29,304 nucleotides of DNA from an uncultured Candidatus Melainabacteria bacterium (GCA_934747325.1 CAKVGW010000020.1:1-29304); one strand, 5' to 3'. Positions 15,729 to 23,932 are shown, numbered from the stretch's first letter. Program-made: numbers and translations. Notes: generated by a model from the sequence alone, not told the origin.

Positions 15729-16286
15729 CTATCCTTTCATTATCTTCTTACTTAAATTATCTAATTTATGTCTGATACTGTTATCAATGATTGTTTCATT
15801 AATATTAAATACCAAACCTGCAATAATGTTATTATCAACAGTCCAATTAACAATAACATTTTTTTTCAACTTATCAGCAATCCTATTTCTGATGTCATTT
15901 TTTCTGTCATCGCTTAAGTCAATTGCAGAAGTTACACCCACTCTTACAACATTATTTTCTTCTTCGAATTCTTTTTGAAATTCTTTAGCAATTTCACCTA
16001 TAATATTAACTCTTTTTTTCAAATTCAAAGCTATCAAAAAGTTGTATACAATTGGCATCAAATTATTTTGGAATAATTTACACAAAACAATTTGTTTTTC
16101 CTCAACAGAAATTGAAGGATTATTAATTACATTAGAAAGTTCAGCAGAAGATCGAATATTTTCATCCACTTCTTTTAAATCGTCCAAAATATCTACTTTT
16201 GAGATACCTTGATTTTCGTTCGCCAACTCCATAAGAGCTTTCGCCCATCTTTTTGCAATTAATTCAGAATTTTGAGAAACCTTCAT
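15729..16286 (-). CDS. atpH: ATP synthase delta subunit
   Basis: A 185-residue peripheral-stalk subunit (OSCP homologue) that ties the b/b' stalk to the top of F1. It has the family's N-terminal helical domain (beginning IAKRWAKALMELA) and a C-terminal part with VRVGVTSAIDLS and a late IAGLVFNINETIIDNSIRHKL segment, the usual ending. The gene is 3 bp from atpA and 21 bp after the b gene. Confidence 0.94.
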   Translation of the reverse strand: MKVSQNSELIAKRWAKALMELANENQGISKVDILDDLKEVDENIRSSAELSNVINNPSISVEEKQIVLCKLFQNNLMPIVYNFLIALNLKKRVNIIGEIAKEFQKEFEEENNVVRVGVTSAIDLSDDRKNDIRNRIADKLKKNVIVNWTVDNNIIAGLVFNINETIIDNSIRHKLDNLSKKIMKG

Positions 16287-16307
16287 TTTCCTTTACCTTT
16301 CAAAAGT

Positions 16308-16811
16308 CTAGCTCTTATAACTATTTAGAGCTTCCAAACTTTCATCAATTAATTTTTGGTGTAAATCATAATTGTTGCTCAATTCGTTTACAATATGATT
16401 TCTTGCAACTTCAATAGAAGCCTCTGATGCTCTTCTTAAAATATCGTTTTTCAAAAGAGCTGACTTGTTTTCAACAAGTTTTTTAGAATTATCTTTAATG
16501 CTTTCAACCGTATGATTAGCATCTTCTATAATTTTTTCACCGACAAGTTTTGCATTTTGTTCGGATTTTTTGATAATTCCGTCGATTTCTTCTTCAATAT
16601 GAGAAACTTTTTCTTGAATTTCTTTTAAGTGTGTTTCAGATTCTGATTTAGAAGTTTTAGATGCTTCAATATTTTCAATAACGGCATTTTTCATGTTTTC
16701 CAACATGCCAACAACATCAATTTTCTTAAACAAAAAAATCAATATTGAAAGAAATATAATAAAGTTAAATAAATTAGTTTTGCTTATATAATCTAAAACG
16801 GAACCCAACAT
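16308..16811 (-). CDS. atpF: ATP synthase b subunit
   Basis: A 167-residue stalk subunit with one N-terminal membrane helix (about 14-30) followed by a long charged coiled coil. The start at 16811 is preferred to a GTG 15 nt upstream because GGAAGG lies 7 nt before it and it begins 2 nt after the stop of the upstream b' gene. It pairs with the b' protein to form the heterodimeric stalk found in cyanobacteria and other photosynthetic bacteria. Confidence 0.9.
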   Translation of the reverse strand: MLGSVLDYISKTNLFNFIIFLSILIFLFKKIDVVGMLENMKNAVIENIEASKTSKSESETHLKEIQEKVSHIEEEIDGIIKKSEQNAKLVGEKIIEDANHTVESIKDNSKKLVENKSALLKNDILRRASEASIEVARNHIVNELSNNYDLHQKLIDESLEALNSYKS

Positions 16812-16813
16812 CA

Positions 16814-17287
16814 CTAAACCTTCCACAATATTTCATTAATTTTATCGTTATCAAAGCCTTGAACTTCACTTTTATATCCCAAAACTTTTTCAACAATATC
16901 ATTGGCTAAATCAGTCATTCTCCATTTCAAACCCTCTTTTGTTTCGTTAGAAACATTATTCAAGTTTTCATAAGCTTGAGCCAATTCACCATTAGTTTCA
17001 TCTTGTGCCTTCGCAACAAGTTGAGTTTTTTCATTCTTAAAGCCATTTACAGACTCAACATATTTTTCACGGGCATCATTTTTAGCACCGCTAAGCTTAT
17101 CTTCCCTTTCCTGTGATAACTCATCTGCGCGTTTATGATTAGCTTCCGCGCTCTCTAAATTACCTTCAATAAAGCTTTGTCTTTCTTTTACAATTTTACC
17201 CATAGGTGCATAAAGCACTTTGTTCATCAAGAAAACAAAGACAATAAAAGAAACTATTGATGCTAAAAATGTTCCGTTAAATTCCAT
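16814..17287 (-). CDS. ATP synthase b' subunit
   Basis: A 157-residue second b-type subunit. An N-terminal hydrophobic helix (about 7-22) is followed by the family motif LMNKVLYAPMGKIVKERQSFIEGNL, then a highly charged coiled coil. Position just before the b gene and after the c gene matches the cyanobacterial order. A repeat-rich gap of about 170 bp separates it from the c gene. The presence of b and b' is one of the main reasons for the cyanobacterial-relative assignment. Confidence 0.9.
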   Translation of the reverse strand: MEFNGTFLASIVSFIVFVFLMNKVLYAPMGKIVKERQSFIEGNLESAEANHKRADELSQEREDKLSGAKNDAREKYVESVNGFKNEKTQLVAKAQDETNGELAQAYENLNNVSNETKEGLKWRMTDLANDIVEKVLGYKSEVQGFDNDKINEILWKV

Positions 17288-17315
17288 AATTGACCTTTTT
17301 ATTTTTTCTGTATTC

Positions 17316-17450
17316 CTTCTCGTTGGGAGAGGGAGTAGCCGTTAGCAAGTATAAGCATGCTTTACAGACACGTGCGAGGATTCATCCTCTTTAGTTATTG
17401 TTGGGCAAGAATGCCCAACCTACATATCTTACGGGTGAGGGGTCAACCTC
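17316..17450. repeat. Composite palindromic repeat between c and b' genes
   Basis: A degenerate family A element (TTCTCGTTGGGAGAGGG ... GGGTGAGGGGT) with a family B hairpin (17400-17419, GTTGGGC/GCCCAAC) inserted inside it. It fills nearly the whole gap within the ATP synthase operon. Confidence 0.75.
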
Positions 17451-17459
17451 GTTCTATTA

Positions 17460-17705
17460 TTAACCCATCATACCTGACAACTTCAAAGCAATAACCAATG
17501 CATAAATTGCACAAGCTTCTGCCATAGCAGCACCAACTAAGAAGAAACCAACTGCTTTACCGGCAATTTCAGGTTGTCTTGCAATAGATTCCAACAAACC
17601 TTTAGTCGCAATACCAATACCTAAACCTGCACCAACTGCACCAAAACCGATTGCAATACCGGCACCTAATTGTGCCAAATCAGAAATTGTTTTAACGTCT
17701 TCCAT
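17460..17705 (-). CDS. atpE: ATP synthase c subunit
   Basis: An 81-residue hairpin of two membrane helices. Helix 1 is Gly-rich (GAVGAGLGIGIATK), the polar loop is RQPE, and helix 2 carries the ion-binding carboxylate Glu63 in AMAEACAIY. The residues after Glu63 are Ala-Cys, and the position that is Gln in sodium-type rings is Ile, so proton coupling is more likely than sodium coupling; this is inference from motif comparison. It is placed between the a subunit and the b' gene. Confidence 0.96.
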   Translation of the reverse strand: MEDVKTISDLAQLGAGIAIGFGAVGAGLGIGIATKGLLESIARQPEIAGKAVGFFLVGAAMAEACAIYALVIALKLSGMMG

Positions 17706-17749
17706 TTTAATCTCCTTCGTATTAATGTACGTTTACTTTATTTTAAAAA

Positions 17750-18448
17750 TTAACCTTCTTCTTCATTAACTGCAGAAGCTATATATACTGTTGTAAGCAT
17801 TGTGAATACTAATGCCTGAACACAAGCCACCAAGATTTCAAAGAACATCATTGGTAACGGCAATCCCCAAGCACAAATTCCAAGCAATGCAGCAATCAGA
17901 ATTTCACCAGCCAAAACGTTACCAAACAAACGTAATGCCAACGTCAACGGTCTTGTGAACAATTCCAAAATTTCAATCAACGCCGAAATTATTGCAACAA
18001 GTGAAAAACCGTGCAAGAAAAACTTAAATTTCTTTTTCATCAATCCTGCAACAACATAATAAACCAAAACAATAATTGCCAAGCCTGCAGTTAAATTAAT
18101 ATCATTTGTAGGAGAAGCAATTTCACCTTGTTTCAATTCAATCATTCTCAATGGCAATTGTCCCATCAAGTTTGCTGTAACTATAAACAAAAACAATGAT
18201 GCAATAAGCGGGAAATGCTTATCAGCGTCTTTATGAATCATATTATGAACCAAGTCATTAAAATAACCCAAAATACTTTCAAAAACGACTTGTAGCTTTG
18301 TTGGGAAAATACTGATATTTCTTGTTACAACAAATGAAACAACAACTAAAAATGCCATCGCTGCCCACATTGTAACCAATGTATCCATGTTGAACGCCAT
18401 TGCATGTCCGGCAATAACTTTATTAACTATCCAATGTCCTTCACTCAT
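17750..18448 (-). CDS. atpB: ATP synthase a subunit
   Basis: A 232-residue multi-helix Fo subunit forming the ion half-channels. Essential Arg173 lies in the hallmark LALRLFGN segment, and the last helices carry VACVQALVFTMLTTVYI. The start at 18448 is chosen because AGAGAGG precedes it and it gives the family N-terminus; an upstream in-frame start would add 34 residues encoded by the palindromic leader. It is the first gene of the synthase operon; no atpI is present upstream. Confidence 0.96.
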   Translation of the reverse strand: MSEGHWIVNKVIAGHAMAFNMDTLVTMWAAMAFLVVVSFVVTRNISIFPTKLQVVFESILGYFNDLVHNMIHKDADKHFPLIASLFLFIVTANLMGQLPLRMIELKQGEIASPTNDINLTAGLAIIVLVYYVVAGLMKKKFKFFLHGFSLVAIISALIEILELFTRPLTLALRLFGNVLAGEILIAALLGICAWGLPLPMMFFEILVACVQALVFTMLTTVYIASAVNEEEG

Positions 18449-18475
18449 TGAATGACCTCTCTCTTTTTCATAAAA

Positions 18476-18504
18476 AATGTAGCACAAAAAAAAAGCAAGC
18501 GCAA
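18476..18504 (-). promoter_or_regulatory. Candidate promoter of the ATP synthase operon
   Basis: On the minus strand TTGCGC (-35, 18499-18504) and TACATT (-10, 18476-18481) with a 17-nt spacer, 28 nt before atpB. The spacer contains nine consecutive T. Neither box is perfect. The palindrome at 18505-18530 abuts the -35 box. Confidence 0.45.
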
Positions 18505-18530
18505 CCTTCTTTTTCTTCAGAAAAAGAAGG
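18505..18530. repeat. Perfect 12-bp palindrome upstream of atpB
   Basis: CCTTCTTTTTCT and AGAAAAAGAAGG separated by 2 nt. On the minus strand it is followed 10 nt later by a run of nine T, so it could end read-through from cysE as well as form a mRNA hairpin. Confidence 0.75.
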
Positions 18531-18650
18531 CAAAAAGACTTATCACACACGGTCGGATGACATCAATAAAACTACTAAATTATACTATTCTTACCAGTCA
18601 TCCTCTTGAACAAACTACTGGATTAAAGTAGGCAAAAAGCAAAGAACATG
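18529..18650. repeat. Direct repeat C, copy 1 (with internal insertion)
   Basis: GGCAAAAAGACTTAT, CACACGGTCGGATGACA and ACTACTGGATTAAAGTA blocks, also present at 18715-18790. This copy carries about 40 extra bp between the core and the tail; GGATGAC (18554) and GTCATCC (18596) within it can pair. Confidence 0.7.
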
Positions 18651-18714
18651 TTAAACTACTAGTCTATTTAAGTTTTTCAAGCAACCTTTTTGTATAACTA
18701 TAAGCTTTTAAAAA

Positions 18715-18790
18715 GGCAAGAAGACTTATTACACACGGTCGGATGACATTATAATCACTACTGGATTAATGTAAGCCAAAAGAAAAGAAT
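18715..18790. repeat. Direct repeat C, copy 2
   Basis: Shares the same blocks in the same order as 18529-18650 without the insertion. It directly abuts the 3' end of cysE and may supply that gene's RNA 3' end. Confidence 0.7.
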
Positions 18791-18791
18791 A

Positions 18792-19430
18792 CTATTTATT
18801 TATATATTCTTTCAATTCTTGTACTTCGTATTTCAAACGATTAATTTCGCATTTAATAGGATCCGGAATTCTATTGTGCATTAAAATACCATCCGAATTC
18901 ATAAATTTTTGTTGCACTACTCTTCCCGGCACACCAACTACAGTACAGTGTTCAGGAACGTCATCTACAACAACAGAACCGGCACCAACTCTTGTATTAT
19001 CGCCTATAGTAATATTTCCCAAAACTTTTGCACCTGCACCTATAATCACATTATTACCAATCGTGGGGTGACGTTTCCCATGTTCATTACCGGTTCCACC
19101 AAGAGTCACTTGCTGATAAATTAAAACATCATCACCAATAATAGTTGTTTCACCAATAACAACACCTTCACCATGGTCAATAAAAAATCTGTTACCGATT
19201 TGAGCTTTTGGGTGGATTTCAATTCCTGTAATTATTCTTGTTAAATATGAAATAAATCTTGGAATAAAAGGAACTCCCCAATAAGCAAGTTTGTGCGCAA
19301 TTCTATGAGAAATTAAAGCTTGCAACCCCGGATAACAAAATAAAACCTCTGCAAGATTAGTAGCTGCAGGGTCTTTTTCATAAATAACTTTAATATCTTC
19401 TTTAATTTTATTAATTGCACGCTTTAACAT
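18792..19430 (-). CDS. cysE: Serine O-acetyltransferase
   Basis: A 212-residue short (EpsC-type) serine acetyltransferase that makes O-acetylserine for cysteine synthesis. After an N-terminal helical part (including [13 protein letters not shown]), a left-handed beta-helix of hexapeptide repeats begins near 70. Catalytic D85-H86 lie in [13 protein letters not shown]; a second substrate-site segment is [15 protein letters not shown]. The C-terminus is helical. GAAAGG precedes the start. Downstream of cysK in the same direction, so the two steps of cysteine synthesis are adjacent. A -10 box just upstream suggests it also has its own promoter. Confidence 0.95.
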   Translation of the reverse strand: MLKRAINKIKEDIKVIYEKDPAATNLAEVLFCYPGLQALISHRIAHKLAYWGVPFIPRFISYLTRIITGIEIHPKAQIGNRFFIDHGEGVVIGETTIIGDDVLIYQQVTLGGTGNEHGKRHPTIGNNVIIGAGAKVLGNITIGDNTRVGAGSVVVDDVPEHCTVVGVPGRVVQQKFMNSDGILMHNRIPDPIKCEINRLKYEVQELKEYINK

Positions 19431-19452
19431 TAAATTACCTTTCTTTAATGTG

Positions 19453-19458
19453 ATTATA
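19453..19458 (-). promoter_or_regulatory. Candidate -10 box of cysE
   Basis: A perfect TATAAT on the minus strand, 22 nt before the cysE ATG, preceded at 17 nt only by a T-run instead of a good -35. Confidence 0.45.
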
Positions 19459-19523
19459 ATTCAAGCTAAAATTTTAAAAAATAGCCAATAGGAGAATGTT
19501 TTGAATGGAAAATTTTGCAGAAA

Positions 19524-20390
19524 CTACCAAACAGACAAATATCTTTCCCCGCTATCAGGTATAATTGCGACAACCAATCTATCAGGATATTTTTCTGTTA
19601 AAACTTTTGCTGCACAAACATTTGCGCCGGCTGAAATTCCACAAAATACACCATGTTTTTTAGCAAGTTCAATTGCTTGCTCTTTTGCGTCTTCTCCTTT
19701 TACCGTTAAAACTCCGTCCAAATTATTGTCTTTGCAGATTTCGGGAATAAAGTTTGCGCCTATTCCTTGAATTGCATGAGGACCTGCATGACCTTCTGTA
19801 AACAAAGGACTTTCTGCCGGTTCTACACCATATACTATAGCTTCAGGAAAATATTTTTTTATACCTGTTGCCGTTCCGCCCGTTCCAATGCCAGCTACTA
19901 CAACAACCTTACGACCTTCAACTGCATCTTTAATTTCTTGTGCTGTCTTTTCATGCGCCTTTGGATTATCAGGATTTGCAAATTGCATAGGAATAAAACT
20001 GTTGGAATAAGTTTCTTTTAGTTCTTTTGCTTTATCAACAGCACCCTGCATACCTTTTTCTTTAGGAGTCAAAACAAGCTCTGCACCGTAAGCCGCGATA
20101 TTTTTTCTGCGCTCTACTGACATACTTTCAGGCATACAAATTATAAGCCTTAATCCTAAAACCGCACAGCACATAGCAAGCCCTATACCTGTATTTCCGC
20201 TCGTAGGTTCAATTATAACAGTATCTTTATTGATTTCGCCTCTGTCCATTGCACCTTTTAACATTGAATAAGAGGCTCTATCTTTTACGGAACTTGAAGG
20301 GTTGAAATATTCGAGTTTTAAACAAATGTTATCATTGTATTTTACAAGCGGTGTATTGCCGATTAGTTCTAAAACGTTATTGTATATCAT
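19524..20390 (-). CDS. cysK: Cysteine synthase (O-acetylserine sulfhydrylase)
   Basis: A 288-residue PLP enzyme that joins sulfide to O-acetylserine. PLP Lys36 lies in SSSVKDRAS, the substrate loop is PTSGNTGIG, the phosphate-binding loop is GIGTGGTATG, and the end is PDSGERYLS. The start at 20390 is preferred because it gives the family N-terminus (LELIGNTPLV) and the upstream in-frame extension is coded by a palindromic repeat. The N-terminal strand region is a little shorter than in typical CysK, which often has a longer stretch before KLEYFNP. It is followed by cysE. Confidence 0.94.
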   Translation of the reverse strand: MIYNNVLELIGNTPLVKYNDNICLKLEYFNPSSSVKDRASYSMLKGAMDRGEINKDTVIIEPTSGNTGIGLAMCCAVLGLRLIICMPESMSVERRKNIAAYGAELVLTPKEKGMQGAVDKAKELKETYSNSFIPMQFANPDNPKAHEKTAQEIKDAVEGRKVVVVAGIGTGGTATGIKKYFPEAIVYGVEPAESPLFTEGHAGPHAIQGIGANFIPEICKDNNLDGVLTVKGEDAKEQAIELAKKHGVFCGISAGANVCAAKVLTEKYPDRLVVAIIPDSGERYLSVW

Positions 20391-20413
20391 TCTAACCCTT
20401 CTTTCTTGGTAGT

Positions 20414-20441
20414 TATTGTTGGGCTGAAAGCCCAACCTACT
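20414..20441. repeat. TTGGGC-hairpin repeat, family B, upstream of cysK
   Basis: GTTGGGCT-gaa-AGCCCAAC with the same TTATTG lead and CCTAC tail as at 17397-17424. It lies between tyrS and cysK. Confidence 0.8.
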
Positions 20442-20452
20442 TTCTTATTGTC

Positions 20453-20483
20453 GGTGGGAACCGCTTACGCTTTTCCCACCCTA
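20453..20483. repeat. GGTGGGAA hairpin repeat, family D
   Basis: GGTGGGAA (20453-20460) pairs with TTCCCACC (20473-20480) around a CCGCTTACGCTT loop, ending CTACA like family B. It lies just after the tyrS stop and may act as a weak terminator. Confidence 0.7.
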
Positions 20484-20500
20484 CATTTGCACTTATTGAC

Positions 20501-21721
20501 TTAAACCAATTTAGCAAACTTTCTCTTTCCAGCCTGCAAAACAACATCCATTTGAGGTTTTACAACAAATCCCATATCAGAGATTTTTTCACCATCAATT
20601 TTTACACCGCCACCTTGGATTAAGCGTTTTGCTTCACCTTTTGATTGAACAAATGATAATTCAACCAACAAATCCAAAATGCTTTTTTCCGTTTCAATCT
20701 TAACGCTTTCAATATCGTCTGGAATACCTTTATTTGATACAACATTAATAAAATCTTCTTGAGCTTTATCTGCACCTTCTTTTCCGTGATATTCTTCTGT
20801 AATCATGTGCGCTAAAGCCATTTTAATATCACGAGGATTGATTGAATTTGAAGCGATTTGCTCATCCATTTTTTCTAACTCTGATTGTGGAACATCAGTT
20901 AACAATGAATAATAACGAGTAATTAACGTATCAGGAATGCTCATTAATTTACCGAACATATCTTTTGCGCAATCTGTAAGTGAAATACAGTGTTCAGGAT
21001 ATGTTTTAGACATCTTAACTACACCGTCAGTACCTTCTAAAAGTGGCAACATCATAACCAATTGAGGATATTTTTTGCCGTAAGCTGCTTGAATATCACG
21101 TCCTAAAAGCGTGTTAAATCTCTGATCAGTACCACCTAATTCGATATCAGCATCAATTGCAACTGAATCATAAGCTTGCATTAAAGGATAGAAAAATTCA
21201 TGGATAGCGATAGGTTTGCCTTCTGCGTATCTTTTAGCAAAATCATCTCTTGTCATCATTTGAGCAACAGTAACTTTTCCTGCAAGTTGTAACATTTCTG
21301 TAAATGTTAATTTATGAAGCCAATCTGCGTTATTTACAACCTCTGCTTGAGAAATATCAATAACCTTTGACATTTGCGCAAAATAAGTTTTAGCGTTTTC
21401 TTCAACCTGTTCTTTTGTTAAAGCCGGTCTTGTTTCAGATTTGCCTGATGGATCGCCTATCATAGCAGTAGCACCACCAACAAGAAGAACAATTTTATGT
21501 CCAAGCTTTTGGAATTCTTTTAATTTTCTCATAACAACCGTATGACCAAGGTGTAAATCAGGTCTTGTCGGATCCATACCCAATTTAATTCTTAACGGAG
21601 TATTTGTATCTGCTGCATGTTGAAGTTTTACAGCCAATTCTTCAATACCACCGGGAAGCACTTCAGCATTTCTAGTTAATTGTTTTGCTTGTTCAATAAA
21701 TTCTTGTCTAATGTCTACCAT
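20501..21721 (-). CDS. tyrS: Tyrosyl-tRNA synthetase
   Basis: A 406-residue class I synthetase charging tRNA-Tyr, one copy of which is encoded at the start of this window. The HIGH-type motif is HLGH (57-60) and the KMSKS-type motif is KMSKT (236-240). A C-terminal S4-like RNA-binding domain (about 342-404) has EAKRLIQGGGVKI. HLGH with KMSKT and this length point to the TyrZ-like subgroup. AAGGGG precedes the start. Downstream are two hairpin repeats, then cysK. Confidence 0.96.
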   Translation of the reverse strand: MVDIRQEFIEQAKQLTRNAEVLPGGIEELAVKLQHAADTNTPLRIKLGMDPTRPDLHLGHTVVMRKLKEFQKLGHKIVLLVGGATAMIGDPSGKSETRPALTKEQVEENAKTYFAQMSKVIDISQAEVVNNADWLHKLTFTEMLQLAGKVTVAQMMTRDDFAKRYAEGKPIAIHEFFYPLMQAYDSVAIDADIELGGTDQRFNTLLGRDIQAAYGKKYPQLVMMLPLLEGTDGVVKMSKTYPEHCISLTDCAKDMFGKLMSIPDTLITRYYSLLTDVPQSELEKMDEQIASNSINPRDIKMALAHMITEEYHGKEGADKAQEDFINVVSNKGIPDDIESVKIETEKSILDLLVELSFVQSKGEAKRLIQGGGVKIDGEKISDMGFVVKPQMDVVLQAGKRKFAKLV

Positions 21722-21802
21722 AATAAAATCCCCTTATTTTCATTATTTTTATCATTAATATAAGGATACCAAAAATAAAGGAAGAGGTAAACAATAAAAA
21801 AT

Positions 21803-21823
21803 AGTGGGACTTTTTGCCCCACT
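21803..21823 (-). terminator. Intrinsic terminator after the small secreted protein gene
   Basis: A 6-bp AGTGGG/CCCACT stem followed on the minus strand by ATTTTTTATTG. It lies between the stop of the secreted-protein gene and the start of tyrS. Confidence 0.8.
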
Positions 21824-21827
21824 TATT

Positions 21828-22301
21828 TTAATTCTTTGAATATTTTAAAAATGTTTGAACTTTTGTTTGCATCATTTCTTCAACAATGATAAATTTTCCG
21901 TTTGCCTGCTTTTGAACAACCATATATGTTTTTAGTTTATAACTTTCACCTGACGGTTGTCTTAAAGATGAAACCTTGTATTTATTATTTCCTAACGGTG
22001 TTACCGTCACGTTAGAATAACTGTTTGTATAATGTCTAAGCTTTGCTCCGGCTTGTCCCAATTTCATTTGCTTAATATAAGTTGCGGTATCAGTTTCTAC
22101 ATTTTGAGTTGTTCCATCAGGCTTCACAACTTGTCTGATAATTTTTGCATTCGGAGAATACATTTCAGGAACTGTCGGACTATAAGTATTTGCCGCTTTT
22201 ATATAACCGTTAAAAAAGTTTAAAGCACCTTGTCTATCGTCTGCAAATACAGACAAACTCATCATTAATAATGCTATTGTTGTTAATAATATTTTTTTCA
22301 T
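21828..22301 (-). CDS. Secreted NTF2/SnoaL-like protein
   Basis: A 157-residue protein with a clear Sec signal peptide (MKKILL, hydrophobic core to about 18, cleavage likely after VFA at 20). The mature part has an alternating helix-then-strand pattern (ALNFFNGYIKAANTY, later YKVSSLRQ, KLKTYMVVQKQANGKFIIVEEMMQT) like NTF2/SnoaL-type cone folds, with no visible catalytic residues. It is a single gene ended by its own terminator. Function unknown; periplasmic or extracellular location is inferred from the signal peptide. GAGAGG precedes the start. Confidence 0.75.
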   Translation of the reverse strand: MKKILLTTIALLMMSLSVFADDRQGALNFFNGYIKAANTYSPTVPEMYSPNAKIIRQVVKPDGTTQNVETDTATYIKQMKLGQAGAKLRHYTNSYSNVTVTPLGNNKYKVSSLRQPSGESYKLKTYMVVQKQANGKFIIVEEMMQTKVQTFLKYSKN

Positions 22302-22360
22302 GATAACCTCTCTATTTATATAACGATAGTGGAAGTGGAATTGTTCATTTTTTTGGGAGT

Positions 22361-22425
22361 CTTTAAGTCATTGAGTCGTTAAGTTCATTTAAGCTATTAT
22401 TTAATACGAACTTAACGACTTAAAG
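22361..22425. repeat. Bulged inverted repeat of TTAACGACTT words
   Basis: Left arm segments CTTTAAGTC (22361-22369) and GTCGTTAAGTTC (22375-22386) pair with GAACTTAACGAC and GACTTAAAG in 22408-22425. It lies directly after lysC on the transcribed strand and may act as its terminator. Its word-like internal repetition resembles the element at 6577-6678. Confidence 0.65.
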
Positions 22426-22449
22426 TCTTAACGCCTTAACGACTTTTAA

Positions 22450-23718
22450 TTATTCTAAATCCGGCAAGTCGCCCTTCACCTCAGCAATTTCATCACAATC
22501 TAAATGAAATACTTTATGAAGTTCAATTACTGCTTTTTTAGCATCTTCTTCTGCAACTATGCAACTGATTTTTATTTCACTTGTTGATATCATTTTAATA
22601 TTAATATCTAAATCAGCCAAAGTTTTAAACATCGTAGCAGCTATACCCGGACGGTCAATCATGCCGGCACCGACAATAGAAACCTTCGCAATTTTGTCAT
22701 CTACAAAAACATTGCTAAATTCTAATTGAGATTTCACATTTTCCACAATTTTCAAAGTTTTTTCTAAATCACCTTTATCAATAGTAAATGCAATATCGTT
22801 CGTATTAAGAGCTTTTCTAGCATAAGATTGGATAATCATATCAACTGAAATATTTTCTTTTGCTAAGCCATTAAATAAAACTGCTGCAGTTCCCGGATTA
22901 TCTTTTACGTCACAAACAACAACTCTAAGTTGTGATAAATCTGATGCTACGCCTGTTACAGGTTTATGTAATTCCATTTCGTCAACTCCTAATATTAAAG
23001 TTCCTAAATTATCTAACTTAAATGTACTTCTAACTCTTAAAGGCACACTATATTGTTTTGCAGTTTCTACAGCTCTCGGGTGAAGTACATTTGCCCCAAC
23101 CCTTGCTAATTCCAACATTTCTTCATAAGATATTTCGTTCAATCTTGAAGCGGTCGGAACAATTCTTGGGTCAGTTGTATAAACGCCCTCTACGTCTGTA
23201 TAAATATCACATCTTTTAGCATTCAATGCACCTGCTAAAGCAACGGCAGAAGTATCAGAACCGCCACGTCCCAAAGTTGTGATTTCCAAATCATCTGTTA
23301 CACCTTGGAATCCTGCAACAACGACAACTTCACCTTTTGCTAAATGTGCTCTGATTTTTTCAGTTTTTATATTAATAATTCTTGCTTTAGAATGTACTTT
23401 TTCTGTCATAATTCCAACTTGAATAGCATTCATACTAACAGCAGGACAACCTTGTGCCTGTAATGCCATCGCTAATAGAGCAATTGAAACTCCTTCACCT
23501 GTAGAAAGAAGCATGTCCATTTCTCTTGATGACGGATTTTCAGAAATTTCTTTTGCCATTTTTACAAGATAATCGGTCGTATGTCCCATAGCTGAAACAA
23601 CTACAACTATGTCATGACCTAACTCTTTTTCTTTAATAATAGCTTTCGCTACGTTTTTGATTTTATCGGTATCTGCAACAGATGTGCCACCGAATTTTTG
23701 TACAATAATATCTTTCAT
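22450..23718 (-). CDS. lysC: Aspartokinase
   Basis: A 422-residue aspartate kinase, first step of the lysine/threonine/methionine pathway. The kinase domain opens with VQKFGGTSV; GRGGSDTSAVALA and TDVEGVYTTDPRIV follow as substrate and ATP motifs. Two C-terminal ACT domains (about 265-340 and 345-415) provide feedback control, with the second containing IKMISTSEIKISCIV. The start at 23718 is preferred over a GTG 9 nt upstream because AGG lies at proper distance. It is a monofunctional enzyme without a homoserine dehydrogenase part. Confidence 0.96.
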   Translation of the reverse strand: MKDIIVQKFGGTSVADTDKIKNVAKAIIKEKELGHDIVVVVSAMGHTTDYLVKMAKEISENPSSREMDMLLSTGEGVSIALLAMALQAQGCPAVSMNAIQVGIMTEKVHSKARIINIKTEKIRAHLAKGEVVVVAGFQGVTDDLEITTLGRGGSDTSAVALAGALNAKRCDIYTDVEGVYTTDPRIVPTASRLNEISYEEMLELARVGANVLHPRAVETAKQYSVPLRVRSTFKLDNLGTLILGVDEMELHKPVTGVASDLSQLRVVVCDVKDNPGTAAVLFNGLAKENISVDMIIQSYARKALNTNDIAFTIDKGDLEKTLKIVENVKSQLEFSNVFVDDKIAKVSIVGAGMIDRPGIAATMFKTLADLDINIKMISTSEIKISCIVAEEDAKKAVIELHKVFHLDCDEIAEVKGDLPDLE

Positions 23719-23747
23719 TATTCGCACCTAACAATACATTCCTATAT

Positions 23748-23776
23748 ATTATATATACAAATAAATCGTTTGACAA
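23748..23776 (-). promoter_or_regulatory. Sigma-70-type promoter of lysC
   Basis: On the minus strand TTGTCA (-35, 23771-23776) and a perfect TATAAT (-10, 23748-23753) with exactly 17 nt between, 29 nt before the start codon. Confidence 0.8.
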
Positions 23777-23792
23777 TGATTTTCTTAATTCA

Positions 23793-23873
23793 TTAACTTT
23801 TAGTAAAAAAACTTATAAAATACAAGCTATAAATTTCCTTTTATTTTTATTAACTTTTGTAAAAAAGTGTTAA
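23793..23873. repeat. Paired TTAACTTTT dyads, possible operator
   Basis: TTAACTTTTAGTAAAAAAACTTA (23793 onward, 23 bp, split by A-run) and a similar dyad from 23850 lie 57 bp apart. Each is an imperfect palindrome. They stand between the lysC promoter and the start of the 670-residue protein gene, and could bind a regulator of either gene. Confidence 0.45.
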
Positions 23874-23932
23874 GATTTTGCGATTAAATAGCAAATAAAA
23901 ATTTTAGAGTTTTTTGAGCAGATACAATAGTT

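Larger units (their letters stand above)
18449..18791. other. 343-bp non-coding gap holding promoter, palindrome and direct repeats
   Basis: No gene is supported here. It contains a candidate ATP-operon promoter (18476-18504), a perfect 12-bp palindrome (18505-18530) and two copies of a modular repeat (18496-18650 and 18680-18790). The two copies share a hairpin, a CACACGGTCGGATGACA core and an ACTACTGGATTAA tail. Confidence 0.7.

Noticed and set aside
13517..17450. Regular intergenic repeats as a CRISPR array
   Set aside because: The repeats are palindromic, unevenly spaced, separated by genes and lack unique spacers of constant length; no cas gene is near.
18449..18550. N-terminal extension of the ATP synthase a subunit
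   Set aside because: The extra 34 residues come from the palindrome and T-run; the start at 18448 has its own AGAGAGG site and a normal family N-terminus.
23770..23798. A plus-strand TTGACA at 23770 as promoter of the 670-aa gene
   Set aside because: The -10 position at 17 nt is TTAACT, a poor match, and the same bases form the -35 of the much better lysC promoter on the minus strand.
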